Source of the DNA: Bog-473 sp963701955
GTDB lineage: Bacteria; Actinomycetota; Acidimicrobiia; Acidimicrobiales; RAAP-2
NCBI GenBank assembly: GCA_963701955.1
Contig: OY969694.1
Coordinates: forward strand, 2,480,001-2,544,000
Direction: 5' to 3'
Length of the DNA: 64,000 nucleotides
Position 1 is the first letter of the stretch. Every line of letters begins with the position of its first letter. A model generated the notes under the pieces. That model saw only the letters and a list, made by a program, of their open reading frames with translations, was not told the DNA's origin and searched no databases. Below are positions 6,554 to 14,393 of this stretch, in pieces. A program made the translations under genes and the position numbers.

Positions 6554-8397
6554 CCGACCCGCTCCGCCTGGATGGGCAGCACCAACGTGAAGGTGGAGCC
6601 CTCTCCCTCGCGTGACTCGACGTCGACCCAGCCCTGGTGGTTGTTGGCCACATGACGCACGATGGACAGGCCCAGACCGGTGCCGCCGGTGTCGCGGCTG
6701 CGCCCGTGGTCGACGCGGTAGAAGCGCTCGAAGATCCGATCGAGGTCGCGGGCCGGGATCCCGACGCCGTGGTCCTGCACCGACAAGCGCACGCTGTCCC
6801 GCTCCTCGATGCGCCAGGAGGCCGAGCCGGTGGCAGCGCTCTCCACGGTGACGCTCCCGCCCCCGCTCCCGCCGTCGCCGTCGAGCGGATTGGCCGCGGC
6901 GGGAGCCGTCGTCCCGGTGGCGGGCGCGCCAAGGAGCGCGGCGTCCTCCTGGTGTGAGTACTGGTCGAGTATCTCGGGCGTGAACGTCGGGGCGTGAGAT
7001 TCCCCGTCCGCCGCCCCCGTGGCTGGCGTTTCGGACCCCTCGGACGATTCGGACGATTCGGACGCATCGGACGCATCGGACGCATCGGACACCACCACCG
7101 GGACCTCCCCGGTCGGAGCGTCGTCGGAGGGGACCTCCCCGGTCGGAGCGTCGTCGGAGGGAACGTCCGGGGTCGCGCCAGCGTCGGTCGCCTCGAGCGG
7201 GGCCTGCTCAGTGGTGCCGAGCCCGAGCTCGCCGGGGGGCGAATCGCCCGACTCTCCCCGGCGATCGGGTTCCTCGGACGTGATCTCCGGACCCCTGATC
7301 GTCGCCGGGCCCTCTGATTCACCGGCCAGGACGCCGACGACTCCCTGCTGGGAGAGGCCCAGAGCGGCACGGTGGACCGCCCCGGTCACCACCACCTTCG
7401 AGTTGTCGTAGGAGTAGGTGATGGCGTTCTCGAGCAGGGCGTGCATGGCGGAAACCAGCTGGCGCCGGTCGCCCATCACCGCAACGGGGGGAGAGGGCTC
7501 GTGCAGCACGATCTCGATGCCCCTCTGGTCGGCCGAGGCGCGCACCCGCTCAATGGCGTCGGCCATCACCAGGTTCACCAGTACCGGTTCGCGGGGCGGC
7601 GCCTCCTCGGACTCGATGCGGGAGAGATCGAGCAGGTCGTCGATGATGCGACTCACCCGGAAGGCCTCGTTGTGGATCCGTCCGGCCAGGCGCGAGGCCA
7701 CGTCGGGGTCGGGTTCGGCCACGAGGGTCTCGGCCAGCAGTCCCAACGCACCCATCGGGGTCTTGAGCTCGTGGCTCACGTTGGCGACGAAGTCGCGCCG
7801 GATCTCTTCGAGCCGCCGGCGCTCCGAGACGTCCTCGATCAACGCGATCACCCCGAGGGGCCGACGACCGTCGTCGATCTGGCGGGCCCGGACCTGGAGC
7901 GTGCGCCGGGGCGGCCCGTAGAGGTCGAGGGTGCGCTCGGCCGAGCCCTCGTGCCAGGCATCTTCGAGAACCTCGGTCACCGCCTGTGCAGCGAGGGCAT
8001 CACCGTGGCGGCTGACCATCAGGGCGTTGGCGCGGCCGTTGCGGTAGATCACCGTCCCGTTCTCGTCGCAGAGCACGACGCCCTGGGTGAGGGTGTCGAG
8101 GGAGCGACGGAGGCGGATGGCGTCGGAGCTCGATTCGGTCACGGCCTGCGCCGCACCCCCCGTGACCTGCTCGAGATAGGCCAGGGACGTCTCGACATTG
8201 TTCTCGTCCTCGGGAGGATCGAGACCCAGGCGGGTGCCGAGCGCGGCCAGGCGCTGGGAGATGGCTCGCCGCCCCGATCGGCGTCCCAGCAGAGCGGCGA
8301 CGAGGCCGACCACGACGCAGGCGGCGACGATGCCGAGGATGACCAGGATTGCCTGGGTCTGGCTCAGGTTGACCTCGGCAGGCCCGCTCAACGGCAC
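6550..8397 (-). CDS. senX3: SenX3-like sensor histidine kinase with large insertion in the ATPase domain
   Basis: I chose GTG 8397 as start because the membrane helix (about 14-37) follows directly; an in-frame TTG lies further up at 8481. A PAS-like domain (about 100-190) precedes the H box FVANVSHELKTPMGALGLLAE with phospho-acceptor H209. The N box LLENAITYSYDN is at 321-332 and the G1 box D-H-G-V-G starts at D542, with G2 GTGLGLSI after it. Between N box and G1, where about 15 residues are usual, lie about 190 residues. They are acidic and Ser/Asp/Pro-rich, with a tandem PSDDAPTGEV pair and an SDA repeat, and look disordered. Family members are normally about 400 residues; this one has 615. 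Confidence 0.85.
   Translation of the reverse strand: MPLSGPAEVNLSQTQAILVILGIVAACVVVGLVAALLGRRSGRRAISQRLAALGTRLGLDPPEDENNVETSLAYLEQVTGGAAQAVTESSSDAIRLRRSLDTLTQGVVLCDENGTVIYRNGRANALMVSRHGDALAAQAVTEVLEDAWHEGSAERTLDLYGPPRRTLQVRARQIDDGRRPLGVIALIEDVSERRRLEEIRRDFVANVSHELKTPMGALGLLAETLVAEPDPDVASRLAGRIHNEAFRVSRIIDDLLDLSRIESEEAPPREPVLVNLVMADAIERVRASADQRGIEIVLHEPSPPVAVMGDRRQLVSAMHALLENAITYSYDNSKVVVTGAVHRAALGLSQQGVVGVLAGESEGPATIRGPEITSEEPDRRGESGDSPPGELGLGTTEQAPLEATDAGATPDVPSDDAPTGEVPSDDAPTGEVPVVVSDASDASDASESSESSEGSETPATGAADGESHAPTFTPEILDQYSHQEDAALLGAPATGTTAPAAANPLDGDGGSGGGSVTVESAATGSASWRIEERDSVRLSVQDHGVGIPARDLDRIFERFYRVDHGRSRDTGGTGLGLSIVRHVANNHQGWVDVESREGEGSTFTLVLPIQAERVG
7031..7160. repeat. In-frame tandem repeats within the kinase insertion
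   Basis: Two exact 30-base copies lie head to tail (7101-7130 and 7131-7160), each encoding PSDDAPTGEV on the minus strand. Next to them, 7031-7090 consists of 9-base units around CGGACGATT/CGGACGCAT that encode the SDA/SES run. Unit lengths are multiples of three, so copy-number changes keep the kinase in frame. Confidence 0.8.
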
Positions 8398-8533
8398 ACC
8401 CCCAATATGGCAGGGCCAGAGCGTCCACTGCGAACACCTCCGAAAGAACTGCGTCCGCCCCTGGACAGGGACCGTTCCCAACCGTCACAGCGACCCGGAA
8501 GTCCCGGCGTCGGCCGTGACCCGGAGGTCTCCC

Positions 8534-8827
8534 ATGGTGGTATGGCGGTTGGCCGATGTTTCCCTGAACCCCAGCGTGAACGCGCTGCCCGGAGGCGGCA
8601 CGCTGCAGCAGCTCACTGACGGTCTTGGGGCCTGGGCGCTCATCGCGGCCCTCGCCGGCATCCTCATCGGTGCGGCCGCCTGGGCGCTCGGGGTGCACGC
8701 ACAGAACTTCCAGCAGTCGATGGTCGGTCGGCGAGCCGTTCTCGTCTCGGGTCTCGCCGCGCTGCTCATCGGCGCCGCGCCACCGATCGTCAACTTCTTC
8801 TTCCACGCCGGCGTCAACCTTCACTGA
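8534..8827 (+). CDS. Small two-helix membrane protein, VirB2/TrbC-like
   Basis: The 97-residue protein (start ATG 8534) has a short N-terminal stretch and two hydrophobic helices (about 33-54 and 67-87) separated by a polar loop HAQNFQQSMVGRR. It ends NFFFHAGVNLH. This two-helix layout and the position directly before a VirB6/TrbL-like gene are those of pilin-like VirB2/TrbC components in Gram-positive conjugation systems. There is no clear signal peptidase site and sequence identity to pilins is not obvious, so the role is inferred from context. It is divergent from the kinase gene, and the VirB6-like gene follows after 26 bases. Confidence 0.55.
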   Translation: MVVWRLADVSLNPSVNALPGGGTLQQLTDGLGAWALIAALAGILIGAAAWALGVHAQNFQQSMVGRRAVLVSGLAALLIGAAPPIVNFFFHAGVNLH

Positions 8828-8853
8828 CACGCTCCACCCGAGGATCCAGCACC

Positions 8854-10359
8854 ATGCTCGCCGCCGGCTGCACCGGTCTCGACGTCCTCAATCCGATCTG
8901 CCAGGTCGGCAGCATCGGGGGCTCCATCGCGTCCGCGGGATTCGAGTCCGTCCTCGACGGCATCAGCCAGTGGGTGGCGAGCGGGGCCGAGTGGTTGCTG
9001 GGCCAGATCGGCGACGTCATGGTCTCGACGACCACCGTCAACGTCGGCGCCGACTGGTTCCGTACGCACTACGGGCAGATGACCGCGCTCGCCGGGGTGG
9101 TCATCCTTCCCCTGCTGCTGGTCTCCTCGCTGCAGGCGGTGTTGCGGCAGGACGCCGGCCAGCTGGTGCGCACCTTCCTCCTGCGGGTGCCGCTGGCCCT
9201 GCTCCTCGCCGGGGTGGCGATCCAGGTCGTGATCATGGGGCTCTCCATCACCGACGCAATGAGCAACGCCGTGGCGGGGGGTTCCGGCGCGGAGGTGACG
9301 TCGCTGCTCAGCGGCGTGACCACCGGGCTGGTGGCCGCGGCGGCCGACCCGACCATCGCCAGCTTCGTACTGCTGCTCATCGGGCTCCTGATCGCCGTGG
9401 CCGCGTTCGTCCTGTGGTTGGAGCTGTTGATCCGGGCCGCCGCCGTCTACGTCGCCGTGCTGTTCCTGCCGCTCGCTCTGGCCACCCTGGTCTGGCCGGC
9501 CATCTCACACTGGTGCCGGCGACTGGTCGAGACCCTGGCCGCGCTGATCCTCTCCAAGTTCGTGATCGTCGCCACCCTCGGTCTGGCCGCCGGCGCAGTG
9601 TCCTCGGGTACGGCAGCCAGCGGCTCGCACGGCTCGGGGTTCTCCTCCGTGCTGGCCGGAGGCGCGTTGCTCATCATGGCCACCTTCGTACCCTTCGCCA
9701 TCCTGCGGTTGATCCCGGCCGTCGAGGCGGGCGCGGTGGGGCATCTCGACGGGCTGCGGAGCCGAGGCACTTCCGCCATGACGCGACTGCCCCGGACCGC
9801 GGCGAACCTCGCGCTCCACCAGGGCCTGCAGTCAGCCGGTGAGGGTCGCCTGATGGCGCAGACACCGATGGACGCGGACACCGACACGCCGGAGGGCGAG
9901 TCGACCGTGCCGCTCATGCGCGGTGACCCCCGGTCGCAGGCGGTCTTCGACGCCAAGGTCGCCGAGCTCACCGCAGCGGGCCCGGGCGCGGCCGGGCGCG
10001 ACAGAGGTCCGAAGCCCGTCCTCGACGCGGCCTCGGGTCCGGGCGCCGCAGGGTCGGGCGGGCCGGGTCCGGCGGGTCAGGAGCCAGAGGCCCAGCGCCC
10101 CCGGTTCTCGTGGCGCTCGCCTCAGCCGACCGGGCCTGCCACCCCGGCAGACGCGTGGAAATGGGAGGGCGTGCCGCCGGGCGGCCGGATCATCCCCCCG
10201 GTCGACCCCGGCAAGAAGCGCCACTACATGGGAGACGACGGGCACGGACCGCAGATCTGCTCGCTCCCCCCGTCGTGGCCCCCGGGGCATCCGGACCGCC
10301 CGCCTGACCGCGGCACCGGAGATGATCATGGCGGCCCCGGCTCGGAAGGTGTGCGGTGA
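8854..10359 (+). CDS. VirB6/TrbL-like polytopic membrane protein of a type IV secretion-like system
   Basis: The 501-residue protein has an N-terminal extracytoplasmic stretch with two cysteines (ACGTG-like start, ICQVG). Five to seven transmembrane helices follow between about 70 and 295 (for example VVILPLLLVSSLQAVL, FVLLLIGLLIAVAAFVLWLELLI and AVYVAVLFLPLALATLVW). A long hydrophilic Pro/Gly/Arg-rich cytoplasmic tail runs from about 330 to 501. The block LIRAAAVYVAVLFLPLALATLVWP followed by W-C-R-R-L-V-E is what I recall of actinobacterial SCO6881/TrbL-type proteins. Its last four bases overlap the start of the next gene. It would form the inner membrane channel part of the complex. Confidence 0.75.
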   Translation: MLAAGCTGLDVLNPICQVGSIGGSIASAGFESVLDGISQWVASGAEWLLGQIGDVMVSTTTVNVGADWFRTHYGQMTALAGVVILPLLLVSSLQAVLRQDAGQLVRTFLLRVPLALLLAGVAIQVVIMGLSITDAMSNAVAGGSGAEVTSLLSGVTTGLVAAAADPTIASFVLLLIGLLIAVAAFVLWLELLIRAAAVYVAVLFLPLALATLVWPAISHWCRRLVETLAALILSKFVIVATLGLAAGAVSSGTAASGSHGSGFSSVLAGGALLIMATFVPFAILRLIPAVEAGAVGHLDGLRSRGTSAMTRLPRTAANLALHQGLQSAGEGRLMAQTPMDADTDTPEGESTVPLMRGDPRSQAVFDAKVAELTAAGPGAAGRDRGPKPVLDAASGPGAAGSGGPGPAGQEPEAQRPRFSWRSPQPTGPATPADAWKWEGVPPGGRIIPPVDPGKKRHYMGDDGHGPQICSLPPSWPPGHPDRPPDRGTGDDHGGPGSEGVR

Positions 10360-11741
10360 ACGACGACGGCGGCGTGCGCTATCGGTTCGGCCCACGCGAG
10401 CGCGGCGGTGCCCTTGCGGGTTGGCGCGCCGGCCAGATCCTCACCGTGGCGCTCGGGCTGCTCTTCGGGGTGGTGGCGCTGCGTTGGGAGCCCAACGCGC
10501 TGGGGGTGGCGGCGGCCATCGGCATCCTGGTCCTCTACGGCGCGCTGGCCACCGTGCCGGTGGGAGGCCGGACGGGTGACGAGTGGCTCCCGGTGGCGCT
10601 GTGCTGGGCGGCGCGCCGGTCCCGGGGTGGCCGGTTCCACCGCGGTGGCGCGCGCCGGGAACCGGAGCCGGTGCTGCGCGGGATGAGTCTCCTGCGCAGT
10701 GGCTGGAGAGACATGGGAGTCGTGCACGACCGCCGGGCACGCACGTTGACCGCCGCCCTGGCGGTGCGCGGCGCGAGCTTCGCACTGCTCGGTGCCGACG
10801 ACCAGGACCGTCGAGTGGGGGCATGGGCGTCGGTGCTGGCCTCGCTCGCCCGGGAGGGCTCGCCCGTGCGCCGGGTGCAGTGGGTGGCTTCGTCCTTCCC
10901 CGACGACGGTGAGGGCGTCCGGTCATACCTCGCCGCCGCCTCCGCGTCGGACGCGGCCGGGGAGTGCACGGCGTCCTACGAGTCGCTGCTCGACGACATG
11001 GACTCGCACACCCGTGCCCACGACGTGGTCGTGGCCCTCCAGGTGCGGCTCACGCGATCGGTCGAGGTCGGGTGCGCCACCCTGGCGCGAGAGGTGGAGT
11101 CGCTCTCGCGGGTGCTGGCCGATGCCGACGTCGAGGTGGAGTCCGTGCTCGGGCCCGAAGGCCTGACCCAGCTGCTGCTGCGCACCTACGAGCCGCGCGT
11201 GCACGCCGACGGCACCACCTTGTGGTCCAGCGACCCCTGGCCCATGGCCATGGCGGAGAGCTGGTCGTCGGTGCGCGTCGACGGCATGGTGCACGCCACG
11301 TTCTGGGTGGCGGAGTGGCCCCGGGTCGAGGTCCGAAGCGATTTCCTAGCGCCCCTGCTGCTGGGTTCCGCCCGCTGCACGGTGTCTGTGGTGATGGAGC
11401 CGCTCGGGTCCGACGCCGCGGTGCGCAAGGTCGAGGCGTCGCGCACGGCCCGCCTGGCCGACGCCGAGTTGCGCCGGAGGGGCGGGTTCGTGTCCACGGC
11501 GCGCCACGCCCGCGAGTCCGAGGTGCTGGCCCGCCGCGAGGCAGAGCTTGCCGAGGGACATGCCTCGTTCCGCTTCTCGGGCTACATCACCGTCTCGGCC
11601 CCGAGCGACGGGGAGCTGGCCACGGCCGTCGATTCGGTCCAGCACGCAGCCGGCCAGAGCAGGCTGGTCCTGCGGCGGCTCTACGGAGACCAGGCGTCTG
11701 CGTACAGCTGCACCCTGCCCCTGTGTCGCGGCCTGCGGTGA
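10356..11741 (+). CDS. SCO6880-like protein of actinobacterial type IV secretion-like clusters
   Basis: The 461-residue protein starts at GTG 10356 inside the stop of the previous gene. Two helices near the N-terminus (about 25-42 and 47-65) form a VirB3/PrgI-like membrane hairpin. A soluble part of about 350 residues follows without Walker motifs. In my recollection this is the family named after Streptomyces coelicolor SCO6880, found between TrbL-like and VirB4-like genes. The soluble part probably corresponds to the N-terminal domain of VirB4, because the downstream ATPase gene holds only the motor half. The tail SAYSCTLPLCRGLR resembles the end of that domain. The assignment is from context and recall, not a search. 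Confidence 0.65.
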   Translation: MNDDGGVRYRFGPRERGGALAGWRAGQILTVALGLLFGVVALRWEPNALGVAAAIGILVLYGALATVPVGGRTGDEWLPVALCWAARRSRGGRFHRGGARREPEPVLRGMSLLRSGWRDMGVVHDRRARTLTAALAVRGASFALLGADDQDRRVGAWASVLASLAREGSPVRRVQWVASSFPDDGEGVRSYLAAASASDAAGECTASYESLLDDMDSHTRAHDVVVALQVRLTRSVEVGCATLAREVESLSRVLADADVEVESVLGPEGLTQLLLRTYEPRVHADGTTLWSSDPWPMAMAESWSSVRVDGMVHATFWVAEWPRVEVRSDFLAPLLLGSARCTVSVVMEPLGSDAAVRKVEASRTARLADAELRRRGGFVSTARHARESEVLARREAELAEGHASFRFSGYITVSAPSDGELATAVDSVQHAAGQSRLVLRRLYGDQASAYSCTLPLCRGLR

Positions 11742-11805
11742 CCGATGAGGCGGGGCCGCGGCGGCGCCGGGGCGGGAGGGGGCGGCGCAACGGCGTCCAC
11801 CTACC

Positions 11806-12270
11806 ATGGACCTTGTGGCGACCTTCGTCCTGCCGCGCATCCCCGCCTCCGCCGGAGCCCTGATCTTCGACGAGCAGGGTCGGCTGCTCGTGGTGAACCC
11901 GACGTACAAGGCCCACTGGAGCGTGCCGGGCGGGATCATGGAGGCCGACGGGGAGACGCCCTGGGAGGCCTGCCGGCGCGAAGTCCTCGAAGAGGTCGGC
12001 CTGCGGGTCGACCGCGGGCGCCTTGTGGTCGTCGATTTCCTCCGGCCCAAGCCGTCCAAGCCCGGAGGCATCCGCTTCCTCTTCGACTGCGGGGCGTTCG
12101 GTGCCGACGTCTTGGGGACCATCGCACTCCAGGAGGAGGAGCTCTCCGATCACCGCCTGGTCGAGCCGGTCGAGGCGCTCGAACTGCTCAGTGGTCCCCT
12201 GCGGCGCCGGGTGGGTGCGGCGCTGGCCTCCGACGGCTGCGTCTATCTGGAGGACGGGCGCACGGTCTGA
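11806..12270 (+). CDS. NUDIX hydrolase
   Basis: The 154-residue protein has a complete Nudix box: GGIMEADGETPWEACRREVLEEVGL fits G-x5-E-x7-R-E-U-x-E-E-x-G-U with all metal-binding glutamates kept (about 44-67). Such enzymes cleave nucleoside diphosphates linked to another moiety. The substrate cannot be told from this sequence; the chain is short and has no extra domain. It lies on the same strand as the secretion-like genes and separates the SCO6880-like gene from the VirB4-like gene. The gap to the upstream gene is 64 bases, so it probably has its own promoter. It is convergent with the YoaK-like gene, 8 bases away. Confidence 0.9.
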   Translation: MDLVATFVLPRIPASAGALIFDEQGRLLVVNPTYKAHWSVPGGIMEADGETPWEACRREVLEEVGLRVDRGRLVVVDFLRPKPSKPGGIRFLFDCGAFGADVLGTIALQEEELSDHRLVEPVEALELLSGPLRRRVGAALASDGCVYLEDGRTV

Positions 12271-12278
12271 CCGACCGG

Positions 12279-13073
12279 TCAGGAAGAGGCCAGGCCGAGC
12301 CCGAGCGGCGCCGTCCTCGAGAAGAACGTCGCGGAGCCGACCACGATGGCCGATGCGACGCCGAGGGACCACGCCGCGCCGACATGGAGCAGCAGGGCCG
12401 CGCCGGCGAGAGCACCGCCGAACATGGACACGAGGGAGGTGGCCCGATTGCGCGCGTTCGGGTTGGACCCGCCGGCCAGCGTGGAATCCGCAGCCAGTCC
12501 GGTCAGCGTGGTGGTCAGCACGGTCGTCGTCATGTCGGGGACACCAAGGCGCCGAACGGCCACGTTGCGCGCGCCCATGGTGAACGACAACAGGGCGATC
12601 ACGGTGTATCGAGGTGCCCCGTTCCCGATCACCGCCACCGAGGCGGCGATCAGCGCGGCCACGGTGGTGAGGACGGCCTCGAGCACCATCACGGTCAGCA
12701 TCACCGACCGGTCGGAATGGATCCGCCGGGCGAGGGCGCCGGCCAGGACGGCGCCGGTCAGGAAGAAGCCGAGGGCGCACAGGCTCGCCGTCATGGAGAA
12801 TCCGGCGGCGCCGGCCGCCGCGAAGCCGAGAAGCACGACGTTGCCCGTCATGTTCGCCGTGAACACATGGCCCAGGCCGAGGTAGCTCACCGCATCGAGG
12901 AACCCGCTCACCACGGTGAGGGCGGACAGGGTCATGACCAGCGGGACCGGCGTCGCGCTCGCCCTTCCGCGTTCGTCGGGGTGTGGCACGTTCGTCTGGC
13001 TCACCGGCGTCCACCCTCGGCCGTCGCCACCGATCAGAGGCGAGATCGCCAAGGTAGCGGAGCGACCGTTCAC
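12279..13073 (-). CDS. YoaK/DUF1275 family membrane protein
   Basis: This is a 264-residue protein with about six transmembrane helices after a 45-residue polar N-terminus. Family marks are SGFLDAVSYLGLGHVFTANMTGNVVLLG early on and NARNRATSLVSMFGGALAGA late. The repeated G-A-R-N-x-x-V-R-R-L-G-V-P-D-M-T-T-T-V-L-T pattern in the middle is diagnostic. DUF1275 proteins are thought to be transporters, but no substrate is firmly known. The GTG start at 13073 leaves only two bases before the divergent VirB4-like start, so the two promoters must overlap the coding regions or lie inside neighbours. A start further in is possible. Confidence 0.85.
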   Translation of the reverse strand: MNGRSATLAISPLIGGDGRGWTPVSQTNVPHPDERGRASATPVPLVMTLSALTVVSGFLDAVSYLGLGHVFTANMTGNVVLLGFAAAGAAGFSMTASLCALGFFLTGAVLAGALARRIHSDRSVMLTVMVLEAVLTTVAALIAASVAVIGNGAPRYTVIALLSFTMGARNVAVRRLGVPDMTTTVLTTTLTGLAADSTLAGGSNPNARNRATSLVSMFGGALAGAALLLHVGAAWSLGVASAIVVGSATFFSRTAPLGLGLASS

Positions 13074-13075
13074 CC

Positions 13076-14393
13076 GTGATGAGAGATCGCATGCCGCACC
13101 TTCCCGTCCACCAGGTGACCACGCGAAACCTGGGCGCCGCCTATCCGTTCATCGCCGAGGCGGGGCTTGGGGACCGCGGTGTCGTCGTGGGTGATGACCT
13201 CCTCGGAGGCGCCTTCGTGTTCGACCCCTTCGAGCTCTACGCCGCCGGCGCCGTGTCGAACCCGAACATGGTGGTCTTCGGCCAGATCGGCCGGGGGAAG
13301 AGCGCCTTCGTCAAGACGTTCCTGTGGCGCCAGGCGGTGTTCGGCCGCCGGGCCTGGGTCGTCGACCCCAAGGGGGAGTACGCGGACCTGGCCGATGCCT
13401 GGGGGGTGCGACCGGTGGCGTTGCGACCGGGCGGCTCCATCCGGCTCAACCCGCTCGATCCGGGCCCCGGGACCGGTGTCTCGCTTGCCGGAGGTGATGC
13501 AACGGAACGGCGACGCCTCGAGCTGCTGACGTCGCTGGCCAGCGCCTGCCTCGGTCGTGGTCTCGCGCCACGTCGAGCGCGCCGCGCTCGGCGCGGCGTT
13601 GGTCGAATGCAGCGTCCACGCCTCCGTCCCGACCGTGCCGATGGTGGTCGAGTCCCTGCTGTCGCCGAGCGAGGAGGCCGCTCGGGGTCTGCGCACCGAG
13701 CGCCGGGAGCTGGTCGAGGACGGCCGTGACGTCGCGCTCGAGCTGCGCCGTCTGGTGCACGGCGACCTCTGTGGGATGTTCGACGAGGCCACGACGCCGG
13801 GCCTGGACCTCTCGGCCCCGTTCGTCGTGCTCGACCTCTCCGCGCTCTACTCCTCGGCCGCGTTGGGCGTGCTGATGGCGTGCGCCACCGCGTGGCTGCA
13901 GGCGGCGCTGACCCGGACGGCCGTGGCGGGAGAGCACGTCTTCCTCGTCGTGGACGAGGCCTGGGCGATCCTCTCCAACCTCGGGGTGGCCCGTTGGCTC
14001 CAGTCCTCGTGGAAGTTGTCACGCGCCTTGGGCGTCTCGAACGTCGCCGTGTTGCACCGCGTCTCGGACCTCCGTTCGGTGGGCGCGTCGGATTCCGAGC
14101 AGGTCGCCCTGGCCCAGGGCCTCCTCGCCGACTCCGAGACCCGGGTGGTCTACGCCCAGTCGTCCGGTGAGCTCGCCGCGGCGGCCGAGTTGCTCTCGCT
14201 GTCGAACACCGAGACCGAACTCCTGCCCCAGCTCCGCCGGGGCATTGCGCTGTGGAAGGTGGGCCAGCGATCCTTCCTGGTGCAGCACCGTCTCAGCGCG
14301 GCGGAGCGGCGGATCGTCGACACGGACCGCGCCATGTCGGGGTCGGGTTCGGGGTCGCAGTCGGGTCCCGGAACCCGGCCGGGGCGGACATGA
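13076..14393 (+). CDS. VirB4-like ATPase (motor domain only), frame broken once
   Basis: Two frames must be joined: 13076 to about 13555, and about 13557 to 14393. Removing one base near 13555 gives a continuous 438-residue protein. Walker A is GQIGRGKSA (69-77), followed by WVVDPKGEYADLA. Walker B is HVFLVVDEAWAIL, and a late LLPQLRRGIALWKVGQRSFLV segment is typical of VirB4/TraC ATPases. The N-terminal VirB4 domain is missing, so this is the motor half that would pair with the SCO6880-like protein. The gene overlaps the coupling-protein gene by four bases. The break may be a sequencing error or a real lesion. Confidence 0.75.

Noticed and set aside
7372..8619. 415-residue plus-strand frame over the histidine kinase
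   Set aside because: The kinase on the other strand has all catalytic boxes; this frame is its complement.
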